A stretch of 64,000 nucleotides of DNA from Streptomyces klenkii (GCF_003626645.1 NZ_RBAM01000002.1:558001-622000); one strand, 5' to 3'. Shown: positions 1 to 10,672, counted from the stretch's first letter. Numbers and translations: made by a program. Notes: generated by a model not told the origin, from the letters alone.

Positions 1-1
1 C

Positions 2-937
2 AAGATCTCGGTCACGCTGATCACCAACGCCGACGACATGGACAACCGGCTGATCAAGGGCGACTACGACCTCGACATCAACGCCACCGGCATGGGTTCG
101 GCGGGCCGCCAGAAGGCCCTCAAGGAGCACAAGGCCAACGTCGACAACCCGCAGACCGGCTTCATCCGCTACGCGGCCTTCCCCAAGACCGTCGCCCCGT
201 TCGACAACGAGCACTGCCGCAAGGCCGTCATCTACGGCGCCGACCACACCTCGCTCCAGACCGCCCGCGGCGGCCCCCAGGCGGGCGGCGACATCGGCAT
301 CAGCATGCTGCCGCCGGCCGTCAAGGGCTTCGACCCCGGCTACGACCCGTACAACATGAAGCAGGGCAAGCCCGACGTGGCCAAGGCCAAGGAGGAGCTG
401 AAGGCCTGCGGCAAGCCCGAGGGCTTCAAGACGACGATCGCCGTGCGCAACAACAAGATGCAGGAGGTCGCCACCGCCGAGTCGCTCCAGGCGTCGCTGA
501 AGGCCATCGGCATCGACGCGCAGATCGACAAGTACGACGGCGCGCAGTCCACCGGCATCATCGGCTCGCCGGAGAACGTCAAGGCCAAGGGCTACGGCAT
601 CATCATCATGGGCTGGGGCTCCGACTTCCCCAGCGGCCAGGGCTTCCTCCAGCCGATCGCCGACGGCCGCTTCATCCAGCAGAGCGGCAACCAGAACTAC
701 CCCGAGCTCAACGACCCCGCGGTCAACAAGACCTTCGACGAGGCCATCGCGGAGACCGACGTCGAGAAGGCCGGGAAGCTCTACCAGGAAGCCAACAAGA
801 AGGTCATGGACGGCGCCTGGTACCTGCCCTTCACCTACGAGAAGAACATCATCTGGCGCAGCTCCCGGCTGACCAACGTCTACACGGCCGACATCTACAA
901 CGGCCGCTACGACTACGCCTCGCTGGGCGTCAAGTGA
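2..937 (+). CDS. Oligopeptide/dipeptide ABC transporter substrate-binding protein, C-terminal part (partial)
   Basis: The reading frame is open from the window edge and ends at TGA 935-937, leaving about 311 C-terminal residues; the signal peptide and N-terminal lobe lie upstream of the window. The visible part looks like the second lobe of an SBP_bac_5 (DppA/OppA) protein: the stretch 'FDNEHCRKAVIYGADH' is the usual 'F.d..vRqAi.yA.d' segment, and the protein ends in 'NGRYDYASLGVK'. Proteins of this family are lipid-anchored outside the membrane and deliver peptides to the permease. It is followed by a permease and two ATPases in the same direction, so it is the binding protein of that transporter. 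The exact ligand cannot be read from the sequence. Confidence 0.9.
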   Translation, partial: KISVTLITNADDMDNRLIKGDYDLDINATGMGSAGRQKALKEHKANVDNPQTGFIRYAAFPKTVAPFDNEHCRKAVIYGADHTSLQTARGGPQAGGDIGISMLPPAVKGFDPGYDPYNMKQGKPDVAKAKEELKACGKPEGFKTTIAVRNNKMQEVATAESLQASLKAIGIDAQIDKYDGAQSTGIIGSPENVKAKGYGIIIMGWGSDFPSGQGFLQPIADGRFIQQSGNQNYPELNDPAVNKTFDEAIAETDVEKAGKLYQEANKKVMDGAWYLPFTYEKNIIWRSSRLTNVYTADIYNGRYDYASLGVK

Positions 938-1023
938 TCCCGCCAGTGACAGTCCGTCCGCTCCGCCGGCGCACCCGCCGCTAGCCCGAAGGGCAGGTGA
1001 GGGCCGAGCGCGACGGCCGGGGA

Positions 1024-1048
1024 CGCCCCCCTCTTCCCCAGGGGGGCG
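1024..1048 (+). other. Intercistronic stem-loop between binding-protein and permease genes
   Basis: An 8-bp perfect inverted repeat (CGCCCCCC / GGGGGGCG) encloses a 9-nt loop in the 139-nt gap between the two genes, with no T-run. Such hairpins after binding-protein genes often protect the upstream mRNA or thin out transcription into the transporter genes; that role is inferred here. Confidence 0.6.
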
Positions 1049-1076
1049 CCGCCGGGCCGCCGCCGGGCCGACCGCA

Positions 1077-2071
<995 letters not shown>

Positions 2072-2075
<4 letters not shown>

Positions 2076-3196
2076 CCACCGCCGCCGCGCCCAGCCCCGC
2101 CTCCGGCCCCGCATCCGGCCCGGGGGAGCCCCCCACCGCCTTTCTCGACGTGCGCGACCTGCGCATCCACTTCCCCACCGACGACGGACTGGTCAAGTCC
2201 GTCGACGGGCTCTCCTTCCAGCTGGAGAAGGGCAGGACGCTCGGCATCGTCGGCGAGTCCGGCTCGGGCAAGTCGGTCACCTCGCTCGGCATCATGGGCC
2301 TGCACACCGTCGGCCAGTACGGGCGCGGCAAGGCCCGGATCTCCGGTGAGATCTGGCTCGACGGCAAGGAGCTGATGAGCGCCGACCCCGACGAGGTGCG
2401 GAGGCTGCGCGGCCGCGAGATGGCGATGATCTTCCAGGACCCGCTGTCCGCCATGCACCCGTACTTCACGATCGGCCACCAGATCGTCGAGGCGTACCGC
2501 GTGCACCACAGCGACGCCGGCAAGAAGACCGCCCGCAAACGGGCCGTCGAGCTGCTGGACCGCGTCGGCATCCCGCAGCCCGACCGCCGCGTCGACGACT
2601 ACCCCCACCAGTTCTCCGGCGGCATGCGCCAGCGCGCCATGATCGCCATGGCGCTGGTCAACAACCCCGAGCTGCTCATCGCGGACGAGCCGACCACCGC
2701 CCTGGACGTCACCGTCCAGGCGCAGATCCTCGACCTCATCCGCGACTTGCAGAAGGAGTTCGGCTCGGCCGTCATCGTCATCACCCACGACCTCGGCGTC
2801 GTCGCCGAGCTGGCCGACGACATCCTCGTCATGTACGGCGGCCGCTGCGTGGAGCGCGGGCCCGCCGAGCAGCTCTTCTCCGCACCCCGGCACCCGTACA
2901 CCTGGGGCCTGCTCGGCTCCATGCCGCGCATCGACCGCGAGCAGACCGAGCGGCTGATCCCCGTCAAGGGCTCCCCGCCCAGCCTCATCAACATCCCCTC
3001 CGGCTGCGCCTTCAACCCGCGCTGCCCGTACGCGGACGTGCCCGCGGGCGGGATCACCCGCACGGAGCGGCCCGAGCTGCGGCTGGTGACGGGGGCCGCC
3101 GGCGGCCCGGGGGGCGGGCAGCACTGGTCCGCCTGCCACATGGCCGAGGAGGAGCGGACCCGCATCTGGACCGAAGAGATTGCACCGAAGCTGTGA
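2072..3196 (+). CDS. Peptide ABC transporter ATP-binding protein, DppD/OppD type
   Basis: A 374-residue ATPase that powers the peptide transporter. GTG 2072 was chosen as start because it overlaps the permease stop by four bases and gives a normal N-terminus; the open frame runs further upstream only as a shadow of the permease gene. Walker A 'GESGSGKS' is at about residues 61-68, the signature motif 'FSGGMRQR' is near 182, and Walker B '[12 protein letters not shown]' follows. The C-terminal oligopeptide-ATPase extension is present with cysteines in 'CAFNPRCPY' and a late 'HWSACH', the layout usual for DppD/OppD. An alanine/proline-rich tail of about 20 residues precedes the ABC domain. Confidence 0.92.
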
Positions 3197-3277
3197 GGCC
3201 CCACGAGGACCAAGAGGCCCACGAGGACCGTGAGGCCCGCGAAGACATGACGACCACGAGGACCATGAGGACCACGC
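3193..3277 (+). repeat. Degenerate short direct repeats in the dppD-dppF gap
   Basis: The gap is built largely from CACGAGGACC: exact copies at 3202-3211, 3220-3229 and 3255-3264, and a variant CATGAGGACC at 3264-3273, with TGAGGCC interspersed. Every unit contains a GAGG ribosome-binding-site core. An 11-codon ORF (3247-3282) lies inside and its stop overlaps the next start codon as ATGA. Confidence 0.7.
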
Positions 3278-3278
3278 G

Positions 3279-4325
<1,047 letters not shown>

Positions 4326-4352
4326 GCGTCCGGAAGTGCCGCCGGGCCGAGT

Positions 4353-4358
4353 AAGAAT
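4353..4358 (+). promoter_or_regulatory. Candidate -10 element (AAGAAT) just before a GTG start
   Basis: AAGAAT lies five bases upstream of the GTG at 4364 with no ribosome-binding site between. This spacing predicts a leaderless or nearly leaderless mRNA. No clear -35 is visible. Confidence 0.35.
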
Positions 4359-4363
4359 GTCTG

Positions 4364-5023
4364 GTGCTCATCGACCTGTTCAGTCCCTCCGTCCAGCATT
4401 CGCTGGACATCGCAGGGATCTTCGTCTTCGCGATCTCCGGCGCCCTGCTCGCCGTGCGGAAGAACTTCGACGTCTTCGGCATGGCGGTCCTGGCGGAGGT
4501 CACGGCGCTGGGCGGCGGGCTGATCCGGGACGTGATCATCGGTGCCGTGCCGCCCGCGGCCTTCACCGACCTCGGCTACTTCCTCACCCCGCTGCTCGCC
4601 ACGGTGATCGTCTTCTTCCTGCACCCGGAGGTCGAGCGGATCACCAAGGCGGTGGGGGTCTTCGACGCGGCGGGCCTCGGGCTGTTCTGCGTCACCGGCA
4701 CGGTCAAGGCGTACGGGCACGGGCTCGGCCTCGTCTTCGCCGCGACGCTCGGGCTGGCCACGGCGGTCGGCGGCGGCGTGCTGCGCGACATACTCGCGCA
4801 CGAGGTGCCGTCGCTGCTGCGCTGGGACCGCGACCTGTACGCCGTGCCGGCCATGGTCGGCGCCGCGCTGGCCGCGCTGCTGCTCCGCTTCGGCGCGCTG
4901 GAGGGCCCGGCGTACGCGGTGCCCGTGGTGACGGCGTTCGTGCTGCGGCTGCTCGCGATGCGCTTCCACTGGCGGGCGCCGCGGGCGTGGCACCGGCGGA
5001 GCGCGGCCACGGAAGAGGTGTGA
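4364..5023 (+). CDS. Trimeric intracellular cation (TRIC) channel family membrane protein
   Basis: A 219-residue integral membrane protein. It shows two similar halves: 'AGIFVFAISGALLAVRK' with 'GGGLIRDVIIG' in the first, and 'AAGLGLFCVTGTVKA' with 'VGGGVLRDILA' in the second. This duplicated glycine-rich, Arg-Asp pattern is the hallmark of the bacterial TRIC/UPF0126 (YicG) family, whose members form trimeric monovalent cation channels. About seven membrane helices are expected. The GTG start gives a sensible N-terminus and follows a possible -10 element. The gene stands alone between the transporter and a thioesterase. Function beyond cation conduction is not established for bacterial members. 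Confidence 0.88.
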   Translation: MLIDLFSPSVQHSLDIAGIFVFAISGALLAVRKNFDVFGMAVLAEVTALGGGLIRDVIIGAVPPAAFTDLGYFLTPLLATVIVFFLHPEVERITKAVGVFDAAGLGLFCVTGTVKAYGHGLGLVFAATLGLATAVGGGVLRDILAHEVPSLLRWDRDLYAVPAMVGAALAALLLRFGALEGPAYAVPVVTAFVLRLLAMRFHWRAPRAWHRRSAATEEV

Positions 5024-5101
5024 GGGTGTGGTGCGGCGCCGTCCGGGGGGCCGGTTCGTTGATCCTTCACACAGAACCTACCGGTGAGTAACTCCCGGGT
5101 G

Positions 5102-5107
5102 TAGCGT
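5102..5107 (+). promoter_or_regulatory. Candidate -10 element (TAGCGT) of a leaderless transcript
   Basis: TAGCGT ends seven bases before ATG 5115, with no Shine-Dalgarno sequence in between. The same TANNNT-N6/7-start spacing recurs before several genes in this window. Confidence 0.5.
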
Positions 5108-5114
5108 GACCGGC

Positions 5115-5966
5115 ATGGCACAGGCAACCATCGGTGACAGCGAATTCGACCGTGACACCGCGCTGACCCCGCGCGGCCCCGGCAGCCCCGGCGGCTCCGG
5201 CGTGTACGAAGCGGAGCTTCCTGCCGGGTGGACCATCGGCGGCGCGGTCAACGGCGGATTCCTCCTGGCCGTGCTCGGCCGGGGCCTCGCCGCGGAGCTG
5301 CCCCACTCCGACCCGTTCACCATCACCGCGCACTACCTCTCGGTCAGCCGGCCCGGCCCCGCCGTCGTCCGCACGCAGACCGTGCGCACCGGCCGCGCCC
5401 TCTCCACCGGCCAGGCCTCCCTCCTCCAGTACGACGCGGACGGCGCCGAGGTCGAGCGGATCCGCGTCCTCGCCACCTACGGCGACCTCGGCGCCCTCAG
5501 CGACGACGTCCGCACCACGGCCAAGCCCCCGGCCCTTCCCCCGTACGAGCACTGCCTGGGCAAGGAGCACGACGACGGCTCCCACCCCCTCTCCGAGATC
5601 GCCCGCCGCCTCGACATCCGCCTCGACCCCGCGACCGCCGGCTGGGCGGCCGGCGCGCCCAGCGGCCGCGGCGAGATGCGCGGCTGGTTCGGGCTCGCCG
5701 ACGGCCGCCCCATGGACCCGCTCGCCCTGCTGCTCGCCGTCGACGCCCTGCCGCCCACGACGTTCGAGATGGGCCTGACCGGCTGGGTGCCCACCGTCGA
5801 GCTGACCGCCCACATCCGCTGCCGGCCCGCCCCCGGCCCCGTCCGCATCGCCATCACCACGCGCAACCTCGCGGGCGGCTTCCTGGAGGAGGACGCCGAG
5901 GTCTGGGACAGCGAGGACCGGCTCGTGGCCCAGTCCCGGCAGCTGGCGGCCGCCCCGCGGAAGTGA
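5115..5966 (+). CDS. Acyl-CoA thioesterase family protein (double hot-dog, TesB-like)
   Basis: A 283-residue soluble protein with two hot-dog modules. The N-terminal half has 'GWTIGGAVNGGFLLAVLGRGL' around residues 38-58, the usual helix entry of actinobacterial thioesterase-like proteins. The C-terminal half has 'GWVPTVELTAHIRCRPAPGP' and ends 'DRLVAQSRQLAAAPRK', typical of the closing strand of TesB-type proteins. It probably hydrolyses acyl-CoA thioesters, though the substrate is unknown. ATG 5115 was chosen over the in-frame GTG at 5106 because TAGCGT ends seven bases before the ATG. A perfect 13-bp inverted repeat downstream may end its transcript. Confidence 0.8.
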   Translation: MAQATIGDSEFDRDTALTPRGPGSPGGSGVYEAELPAGWTIGGAVNGGFLLAVLGRGLAAELPHSDPFTITAHYLSVSRPGPAVVRTQTVRTGRALSTGQASLLQYDADGAEVERIRVLATYGDLGALSDDVRTTAKPPALPPYEHCLGKEHDDGSHPLSEIARRLDIRLDPATAGWAAGAPSGRGEMRGWFGLADGRPMDPLALLLAVDALPPTTFEMGLTGWVPTVELTAHIRCRPAPGPVRIAITTRNLAGGFLEEDAEVWDSEDRLVAQSRQLAAAPRK

Positions 5967-6032
5967 GGGGGGCGGGGAGCTCCGGGCGGCCCGGCGGGGG
6001 CCGCCGCGGCGGCCCCCGGCCCGTACGGACGC

Positions 6033-6079
6033 CCGGGTCCGGAACGCCCGGTACTGTTCCGGACCCGGCCTCGTAGAAT
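6033..6079 (+). promoter_or_regulatory. 13-bp inverted repeat abutting a -10 element
   Basis: CCGGGTCCGGAAC (6033-6045) and GTTCCGGACCCGG (6056-6068) form a perfect 13-bp inverted repeat with a 10-nt spacer. TAGAAT follows at 6074-6079, ten bases before the ATG of the cysteine desulfurase gene. The right arm and spacer cover the -35 position. It could be an operator, a terminator for the thioesterase gene (no T-run), or both. Each arm contains the palindrome TCCGGA. Confidence 0.55.
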
Positions 6080-6089
6080 CGTGCCCATC

Positions 6090-7259
6090 ATGGCCTACCT
6101 CGACCACGCCGCCACCACCCCGATGCTTCCGGAGGCGGTGCAGGCGATGACCGCCCAGCTCGCCCTCACCGGAAACGCCTCCTCGCTGCACGCCGCCGGG
6201 CGGCGTGCGCGCCGCACCGTCGAGGAGGCGCGCGAGTCCCTCGCCGCGGCGCTCGGCGCGCGCCCCAGCGAAGTCGTGTTCACCGCGGGCGGCACCGAAG
6301 CCGACAACCTCGCCGTCAAGGGGCTGTACTGGGCCCGCCGGGCCGCCGACCCCGCCCGTACGCGCGTCCTGACCAGCCCCGTCGAGCACCACGCCGTGCT
6401 CGACGCCGTCGACTGGCTCGCCACCCACGAGGGCGCGACCGTCGAGTACCTCCCCGTCGACGCCCACGGGCGGGTCCACCCCGACGCGCTGCGCGAGGCC
6501 ATAGCCCGCGAGCCCGGGGACGTCGCCCTGGCCACGGTGATGTGGGCCAACAACGAGATCGGCACCGTCATGCCGGTGCGCGAACTCGCCGCGGCGGCCG
6601 CCGAGTTCGGCGTGCCCCTGCACTCGGACGCCGTCCAGGCCTTCGGCCAGCTGGACGTCGGCTTCGCCGGCTCCGGGCTCGCCGCCATGACGGTCAGCGG
6701 GCACAAGATCGGCGGGCCGTACGGGATCGGCGCGCTGCTCCTGGGCCGCCAGTACGCACCCGTGCCGCTGCTCCACGGCGGCGGCCAGGAGCGCCACGTG
6801 CGCTCCGGCACGCTCGACGTGCCCGCGGTCGCCGCCTTCGCCGTCGCCGGCGAGCTCGCCGCCGCCCGGCGCGCGGACTTCGCCCGCGAGGTCGGCGCCC
6901 TGCGCGACGAGCTGATCGCCGGGGTGCGGGCCGCCGTCCCCGACGCCGTCCTGGGCGGCGACCCCGACCCGGCCGGCCGCCTGCCCGCCAACGCGCACTT
7001 CTCCTTCCCCGGCTGCGAGGGTGACTCCTTGCTGCTCCTCCTCGATGCCCGGGGCATCGAGTGCTCCACGGGCTCCGCGTGCACCGCGGGCGTGGCCCAG
7101 CCGAGCCACGTCGTCCTCGCCACGGGCACCGACGCGGACCTGGCCCGGGGCACGCTCCGTTTCTCCCTGGGGCACACGTCCACGGCGGCCGACGTGGCCG
7201 CCGTGGTGGACGCCATCGGCCCCGTGGTGGAACGGGCCCGCACGGCGGGCCTCAGCTAG
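6090..7259 (+). CDS. Cysteine desulfurase family protein (class V aminotransferase fold)
   Basis: A 389-residue PLP enzyme of the NifS/IscS family that takes sulfur from cysteine as an enzyme-bound persulfide. It opens with '[12 protein letters not shown]' as in IscS. It contains '[11 protein letters not shown]' near 66-76, the PLP lysine in 'SGHKIGG' (about K206), 'RSGTLDVP' near 238, and the catalytic cysteine in 'STGSAC' (about C331). ATG 6090 was preferred to the in-frame GTG 6081, since it matches the usual family start. The next same-strand gene is mnmA, which needs persulfide sulfur, so this enzyme probably feeds tRNA 2-thiolation; that link is inferred from proximity. Confidence 0.93.
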   Translation: MAYLDHAATTPMLPEAVQAMTAQLALTGNASSLHAAGRRARRTVEEARESLAAALGARPSEVVFTAGGTEADNLAVKGLYWARRAADPARTRVLTSPVEHHAVLDAVDWLATHEGATVEYLPVDAHGRVHPDALREAIAREPGDVALATVMWANNEIGTVMPVRELAAAAAEFGVPLHSDAVQAFGQLDVGFAGSGLAAMTVSGHKIGGPYGIGALLLGRQYAPVPLLHGGGQERHVRSGTLDVPAVAAFAVAGELAAARRADFAREVGALRDELIAGVRAAVPDAVLGGDPDPAGRLPANAHFSFPGCEGDSLLLLLDARGIECSTGSACTAGVAQPSHVVLATGTDADLARGTLRFSLGHTSTAADVAAVVDAIGPVVERARTAGLS

Positions 7260-7932
7260 CGGCTGCTTCCTTCGCTTCCTTTGCTTCCCTTGCTTCTTTC
7301 GCGAGCTTGACGAGTCGCAGGTAGCGGTTCCAGTTCCAGTGGGGGCCGGGGTCGGTGTGATCGGTCCCCGGCACCTCGGAGTGGGCGACGAGGTGCGTGC
7401 GGTCCACGGGGATCCCGTACCGGGCGCAGATGTCCGCCGCGAGGCGGGCCGAGGCGGCGTACATGGCGTCCGTGAAGCCGGCGGGGCGGTCCACGTAGCC
7501 CTCGTGCTCGATGCCGATGCTGCGCTCGTTGAAGGCGCGGTTCCCCGAGTGGAAGGCCACGTCCAGCTCGCGGACGGTCTGGGCGACGTGCCCGTCCTTG
7601 CGCACGACGTAGTGCGCGGCGGCCTCGTGCAGGGGGTCGCGGAAGACGCGGAGGGCGTCGCCGTAGCTGCCCTGGACGACGTGGATCACGACGCGGTCGA
7701 CGGCGTAGTCGTCCGGCCGCGACGCGCGCCGCCAGTTCGCGGACGACGCGGCGGCCCACTCGGCACCGGCGTGGTCGACCGCGCCGTCCGTACGGGGTCT
7801 CTCCCGCCCGGAGGCCCGCCACCACCAGCGCCGGATCTCGTCGCGCCCGGCGTACCCGGCGGTGCCGGCGCCCACGACGACACCGGCGCCGCCGATCAGC
7901 ACCCCTCGCCGGGAAATACGCTCCGAACCCAT
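7252..7932 (-). CDS. Tat-exported N-acetylmuramoyl-L-alanine amidase (Amidase_2/PGRP fold)
   Basis: A 226-residue secreted amidase predicted to cut the bond between MurNAc and the peptide in cell-wall peptidoglycan. The start at 7932 gives an N-terminal twin-arginine signal '[20 protein letters not shown]'. The fold is marked by '[11 protein letters not shown]' (first zinc His), '[16 protein letters not shown]', '[10 protein letters not shown]' and '[20 protein letters not shown]', which carries the later His ligands. GGGGGTGGGG precedes the start. Longer starts up to 8022 exist but put the Arg pair too far inside. The C-terminus is an odd Lys-Glu-Ala repeat tail, and the stop overlaps the convergent cysteine desulfurase gene by eight bases. 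Confidence 0.87.
   Translation of the reverse strand: MGSERISRRGVLIGGAGVVVGAGTAGYAGRDEIRRWWWRASGRERPRTDGAVDHAGAEWAAASSANWRRASRPDDYAVDRVVIHVVQGSYGDALRVFRDPLHEAAAHYVVRKDGHVAQTVRELDVAFHSGNRAFNERSIGIEHEGYVDRPAGFTDAMYAASARLAADICARYGIPVDRTHLVAHSEVPGTDHTDPGPHWNWNRYLRLVKLAKEAREAKEAKEAAAS
7265..7300 (+). repeat. Four tandem 9-nt units encoding a KEA-repeat tail on the minus strand
   Basis: GCTTCCTTC, GCTTCCTTT, GCTTCCCTT and GCTTCTTTC lie head to tail. On the minus strand they encode the repeating Lys-Glu-Ala C-terminus of the amidase. The pyrimidine-rich, lower-GC composition stands out from the flanks. Confidence 0.85.
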
Positions 7933-8125
7933 CCCCACCCCCGAGTGCCGCTCCCTCCCCACCCAACGCCCACGATCCGGTCCCCGGTTCCGCCGCATGA
8001 TCGCCCGATGCGGATCAGGCACCGCCGCTCAGCGCCGCGGCGGCGGGGGCGCGACGCCGTCGTCCCGGCCCGCGCCGGAAACCCGGACGCCACGACGCCG
8101 GGCGCCCCCGTACTCTGGAAGGGTT

Positions 8126-9286
8126 ATGACTGACTTCCCCGGTGCCCCCGACCTCAACGCCCCCCGCAAGGGGCTCCGCGTGCTCGCCGCCATGTCCGGT
8201 GGCGTCGACTCCGCCGTCGCCGCGGCCCGCGCCGCCGAGGCCGGGCACGACGTGACCGGCGTGCACCTCGCGCTGTCCGCGAACCCGCAGTCGTTCCGGA
8301 CGGGCGCCCGCGGCTGCTGCACGATCGAGGACTCCCGCGACGCCCGCCGCGCCGCGGACGTGATCGGCATCCCGTTCTACTGCTGGGACCTGGCGGAACG
8401 CTTCCGCGAGGACGTCGTGGAGGACTTCGTCGCCGAGTACGAGGCGGGCCGCACGCCCAACCCCTGCCTCCGCTGCAACGAGAAGATCAAGTTCGCGGCG
8501 CTGCTCGACAAGGCGCTCGCGCTCGGCTTCGACGCGGTGTGCACGGGCCACTACGCCACGGTCCTCGTCAACGAGGACGGCACGCGCGAGCTGCACCGCG
8601 CCAGCGACATGGCCAAGGACCAGTCGTACGTCCTCGGCGTGCTGGACGACCGGCAGCTCGCCCACGCGATGTTCCCGCTGGGCGACACGGTCACCACGAA
8701 GGACGAGATCCGCGCGGAGGCGGAGCGCCGCGGCCTGGCCGTGGCGAAGAAGCCGGACAGCCACGACATCTGCTTCATCGCCGACGGCGACACCCGCGGC
8801 TTCCTGGCGAAGCGCCTCGGCAAGGCCGACGGCGACATCGTCGACGAGACGGGCGCGAAGGTGGGCACGCACGAGGGCGCGTACGGCTTCACGATCGGCC
8901 AGCGCAAGGGCCTGCGCATCGGCCACCCCGCCCCGGACGGCAAGCCGCGCTACGTCCTGGACATCTCGCCGGTGAACAACACCGTGACGGTGGGCCCGGT
9001 GGAGGCGCTGGACGTCGCCGCCCTGACCGCCATCCGCCCCCGCTGGTGCGGCGCGGCCCCGCAGGGTCCCGGCACGTACACGGCCCAGCTGCGCGCCCAC
9101 GGCGGCGAGACCGAGGTGACGGCGGAGCTCGTCGGGGACGAGCTGCGGGTGTCCTTCGCGGAGCCGGTCCGCGGCGTGGCCCCGGGCCAGGCGATCGTGC
9201 TGTACGACGGCACGCGCGTGGTCGGCTCGGCCACGATCGCCACGACCGAACGCGCGCGGGCCGCGCAGGCGGCGCGCAGCGCCTGA
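8126..9286 (+). CDS. mnmA: tRNA-specific 2-thiouridylase MnmA
   Basis: A 386-residue enzyme that makes 2-thiouridine at wobble position 34 of Lys, Glu and Gln tRNAs, using ATP and persulfide sulfur. The PP-loop 'SGGVDS' is at about residues 24-29. The catalytic cysteines are in '[12 protein letters not shown]' (about C114) and 'SHDICFI' (about C216). 'GHYA' and 'DQSYVL' are further family markers, and the C-terminal beta-barrel 'GPRYVLDIS'-type region is present as '[17 protein letters not shown]'. ATG 8126 has GGAAGGG just upstream and possibly a -10 TACTCT at 8111-8116. The open frame continues upstream without a plausible start. The nearby desulfurase is a likely sulfur donor. Confidence 0.96.
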   Translation: MTDFPGAPDLNAPRKGLRVLAAMSGGVDSAVAAARAAEAGHDVTGVHLALSANPQSFRTGARGCCTIEDSRDARRAADVIGIPFYCWDLAERFREDVVEDFVAEYEAGRTPNPCLRCNEKIKFAALLDKALALGFDAVCTGHYATVLVNEDGTRELHRASDMAKDQSYVLGVLDDRQLAHAMFPLGDTVTTKDEIRAEAERRGLAVAKKPDSHDICFIADGDTRGFLAKRLGKADGDIVDETGAKVGTHEGAYGFTIGQRKGLRIGHPAPDGKPRYVLDISPVNNTVTVGPVEALDVAALTAIRPRWCGAAPQGPGTYTAQLRAHGGETEVTAELVGDELRVSFAEPVRGVAPGQAIVLYDGTRVVGSATIATTERARAAQAARSA

Positions 9287-9315
9287 CCCGCGCGGCCCTA
9301 AGAGGCCGGCCGGGC

Positions 9316-9897
9316 TCAGTTGGACTTGGTGCGGGTCACGTTGTTGACCTCGCACTTGCCGCTGACGCTCGCGCCCGCCTTCGGCACGTACACCTGGGAG
9401 ACGTCCTGCGTGTCGGTCTTGCCGGGGCCGACGAAGGGGATGGTGCGGTTGCGGGTGCCGATGAGGGCGCCGGTCGCGTCGGTGAACTTCACCGAGAACG
9501 TGTAGGTGTTGCTGTCCGTCAGGCTGGGGTTGGTGACGCTGATCTTCGCGGTGATGCCGCGGGCATCGCTGTAGTCACAGCTGACGATCTTGAGGTCGCG
9601 GGAGGCGTTCGCGCTGCTGCCGCCGGTGGTGGTGCCGCCCGAGGTGAGCCCGCTGGTGGACGTGCCGCCGCTCGTGGAGCCGCTGGTGGTGGTGCCACCC
9701 GTGGTGAGGCCGCCGTCCGTGCTCGTGCTGCCGCCGCTCGTGCCGCCCGTCGTCGTGGTGCCGCCCGAGGTGGAGCTGCTGCTGTGGTGGCTGGAGCTGC
9801 CGCCGCTGCAACCGCCGCCGTGGTGCCCGCGGGCTCCGGTCAGGGCGACGACGGCGATTCCGAAGACGGCGGCCGCGCGGACATGACGAAGCTTCAC
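9316..9897 (-). CDS. Secreted protein with Gly/Ser/Thr-rich linker and C-terminal beta domain, function unknown
   Basis: I do not recognise a named family. The 193-residue protein has an N-terminal signal peptide 'MKLRHVRAAAVFGIAVVALTGARG', then a low-complexity linker from about 25 to 95 made of Gly, Ser and Thr in GGT/SGG/TTSG repeats. The last 100 residues form a compact domain with two cysteines ('IVSCDYSD' and 'SGKCEVNN'). Its beta pattern 'KISVTNPSLTDSNTYTFSVK' resembles Ig-like/FxLYD domains of actinobacterial secreted proteins. There is no lipobox. It is convergent with mnmA, separated by 29 bp. A cell-wall or extracellular binding role is possible but unproven. Confidence 0.72.
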   Translation of the reverse strand: MKLRHVRAAAVFGIAVVALTGARGHHGGGCSGGSSSHHSSSSTSGGTTTTGGTSGGSTSTDGGLTTGGTTTSGSTSGGTSTSGLTSGGTTTGGSSANASRDLKIVSCDYSDARGITAKISVTNPSLTDSNTYTFSVKFTDATGALIGTRNRTIPFVGPGKTDTQDVSQVYVPKAGASVSGKCEVNNVTRTKSN

Positions 9898-9925
9898 TGG
9901 AAAATTCCCCCGATGAATTGGCTGG

Positions 9926-9940
9926 AAACAGCGCCTGTTT
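9926..9940. promoter_or_regulatory. Short palindrome in the divergent 9898-10132 region
   Basis: AAACAG-CGC-CTGTTT is a perfect 6-bp inverted repeat about 30 bp upstream of the minus-strand secreted-protein start. A second, wider pair, CTCCCTGT (10004-10011) and ACAGGGAG (10046-10053), also lies in this 235-bp intergenic region. Both are candidate regulator sites; no function can be assigned. Confidence 0.35.
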
Positions 9941-10089
9941 GACGCCCGGCTGACGAGTGCACGTCACGCTAACAGCGCGCTTACAAGGCGCCAAACCAGG
10001 CCGCTCCCTGTGACGAACCCGCAACCGAACGGGGCCGTAACGGGGACAGGGAGAGCCGGGAAAGGGTCCGAAAACAGCCCACAGGGGGC

Positions 10090-10125
10090 CCGTCCGTACG
10101 ACCCCGTACGGACGGCACGTACGGT
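10090..10125 (+). promoter_or_regulatory. 11-bp inverted repeat with 4-nt loop next to a leaderless-type -10
   Basis: CCGTCCGTACG (10090-10100) and CGTACGGACGG (10105-10115) are perfect inverted copies. TACGGT follows at 10120-10125 and ends seven bases before ATG 10133, with no ribosome-binding site. The repeat covers the -35 zone, so it is a good operator candidate. Confidence 0.5.
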
Positions 10126-10132
10126 GGCGTTC

Positions 10133-10672
10133 ATGAACATCGCCGTCTTCTGCTCCGCCGCCGACCTCGATGCCCGCTACACCGCCCCCGCCCGCGAGTT
10201 CGCCGAACTCATCGGCCGCGGCGGGCACACACTGGTGTGGGGAGGTTCCGAGTCCGGCCTGATGAAGGTCATGGCCGACGGCGTGCAGGAGAACGGCGGC
10301 CGGCTGGTCGGCGTGTCGGTCGAGTTCCTCGCCGCGCGGGCGCGCAAGAACGCCGACGAGATGGTCGTCACCCGCGACCTCGCCGAGCGCAAGGCGCAGT
10401 TGCTCGCGCGCGCCGACGCCGTCGTCATCATGGTGGGCGGCACCGGCACGCTGGACGAGGCGACGGAGATCCTGGAGCTGAAGAAGCACGGCATCCACGA
10501 CAAGCCCGTCGTCCTGCTCAACACGGCCGGCTTCTACGACGGCCTCAAGGCGCAGTTCCAGCGCATGGAGGACGAGGGCTTCCTGCCCCTGCCGCTGACC
10601 GCCCTCGTCTTCTTCGCCGAGGACGGGCTGGGCGCGATGGCGTACCTGGAGGAGTCCGCGGGCCTGCGCTAG
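10133..10672 (+). CDS. LOG-family (lysine decarboxylase-like) protein
   Basis: A 179-residue Rossmann-type protein. It opens 'MNIAVFCSA', has 'LVWGGSESGLM' near 36-46, and 'MVGGTGTLDEATE' near 100, corresponding to the PGGxGTxxE nucleotide-binding and catalytic motif of LOG phosphoribohydrolases. Here the Pro is replaced by Val and the motif reads GGTGTLDE. Family members release cytokinin-type bases from nucleoside monophosphates or have unknown purine-related roles. ATG 10133 was chosen over GTG 10010 because the earlier stretch has no family similarity and the -10 element sits seven bases before the ATG. It is followed after 45 bp by an SDR gene. Confidence 0.8.
   Translation: MNIAVFCSAADLDARYTAPAREFAELIGRGGHTLVWGGSESGLMKVMADGVQENGGRLVGVSVEFLAARARKNADEMVVTRDLAERKAQLLARADAVVIMVGGTGTLDEATEILELKKHGIHDKPVVLLNTAGFYDGLKAQFQRMEDEGFLPLPLTALVFFAEDGLGAMAYLEESAGLR

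Noticed and set aside
10010..10132. GTG extension of the LOG protein
   Set aside because: The extra 41 residues have no similarity to the family, cross the dyad and the -10 element, and lack a ribosome-binding site.
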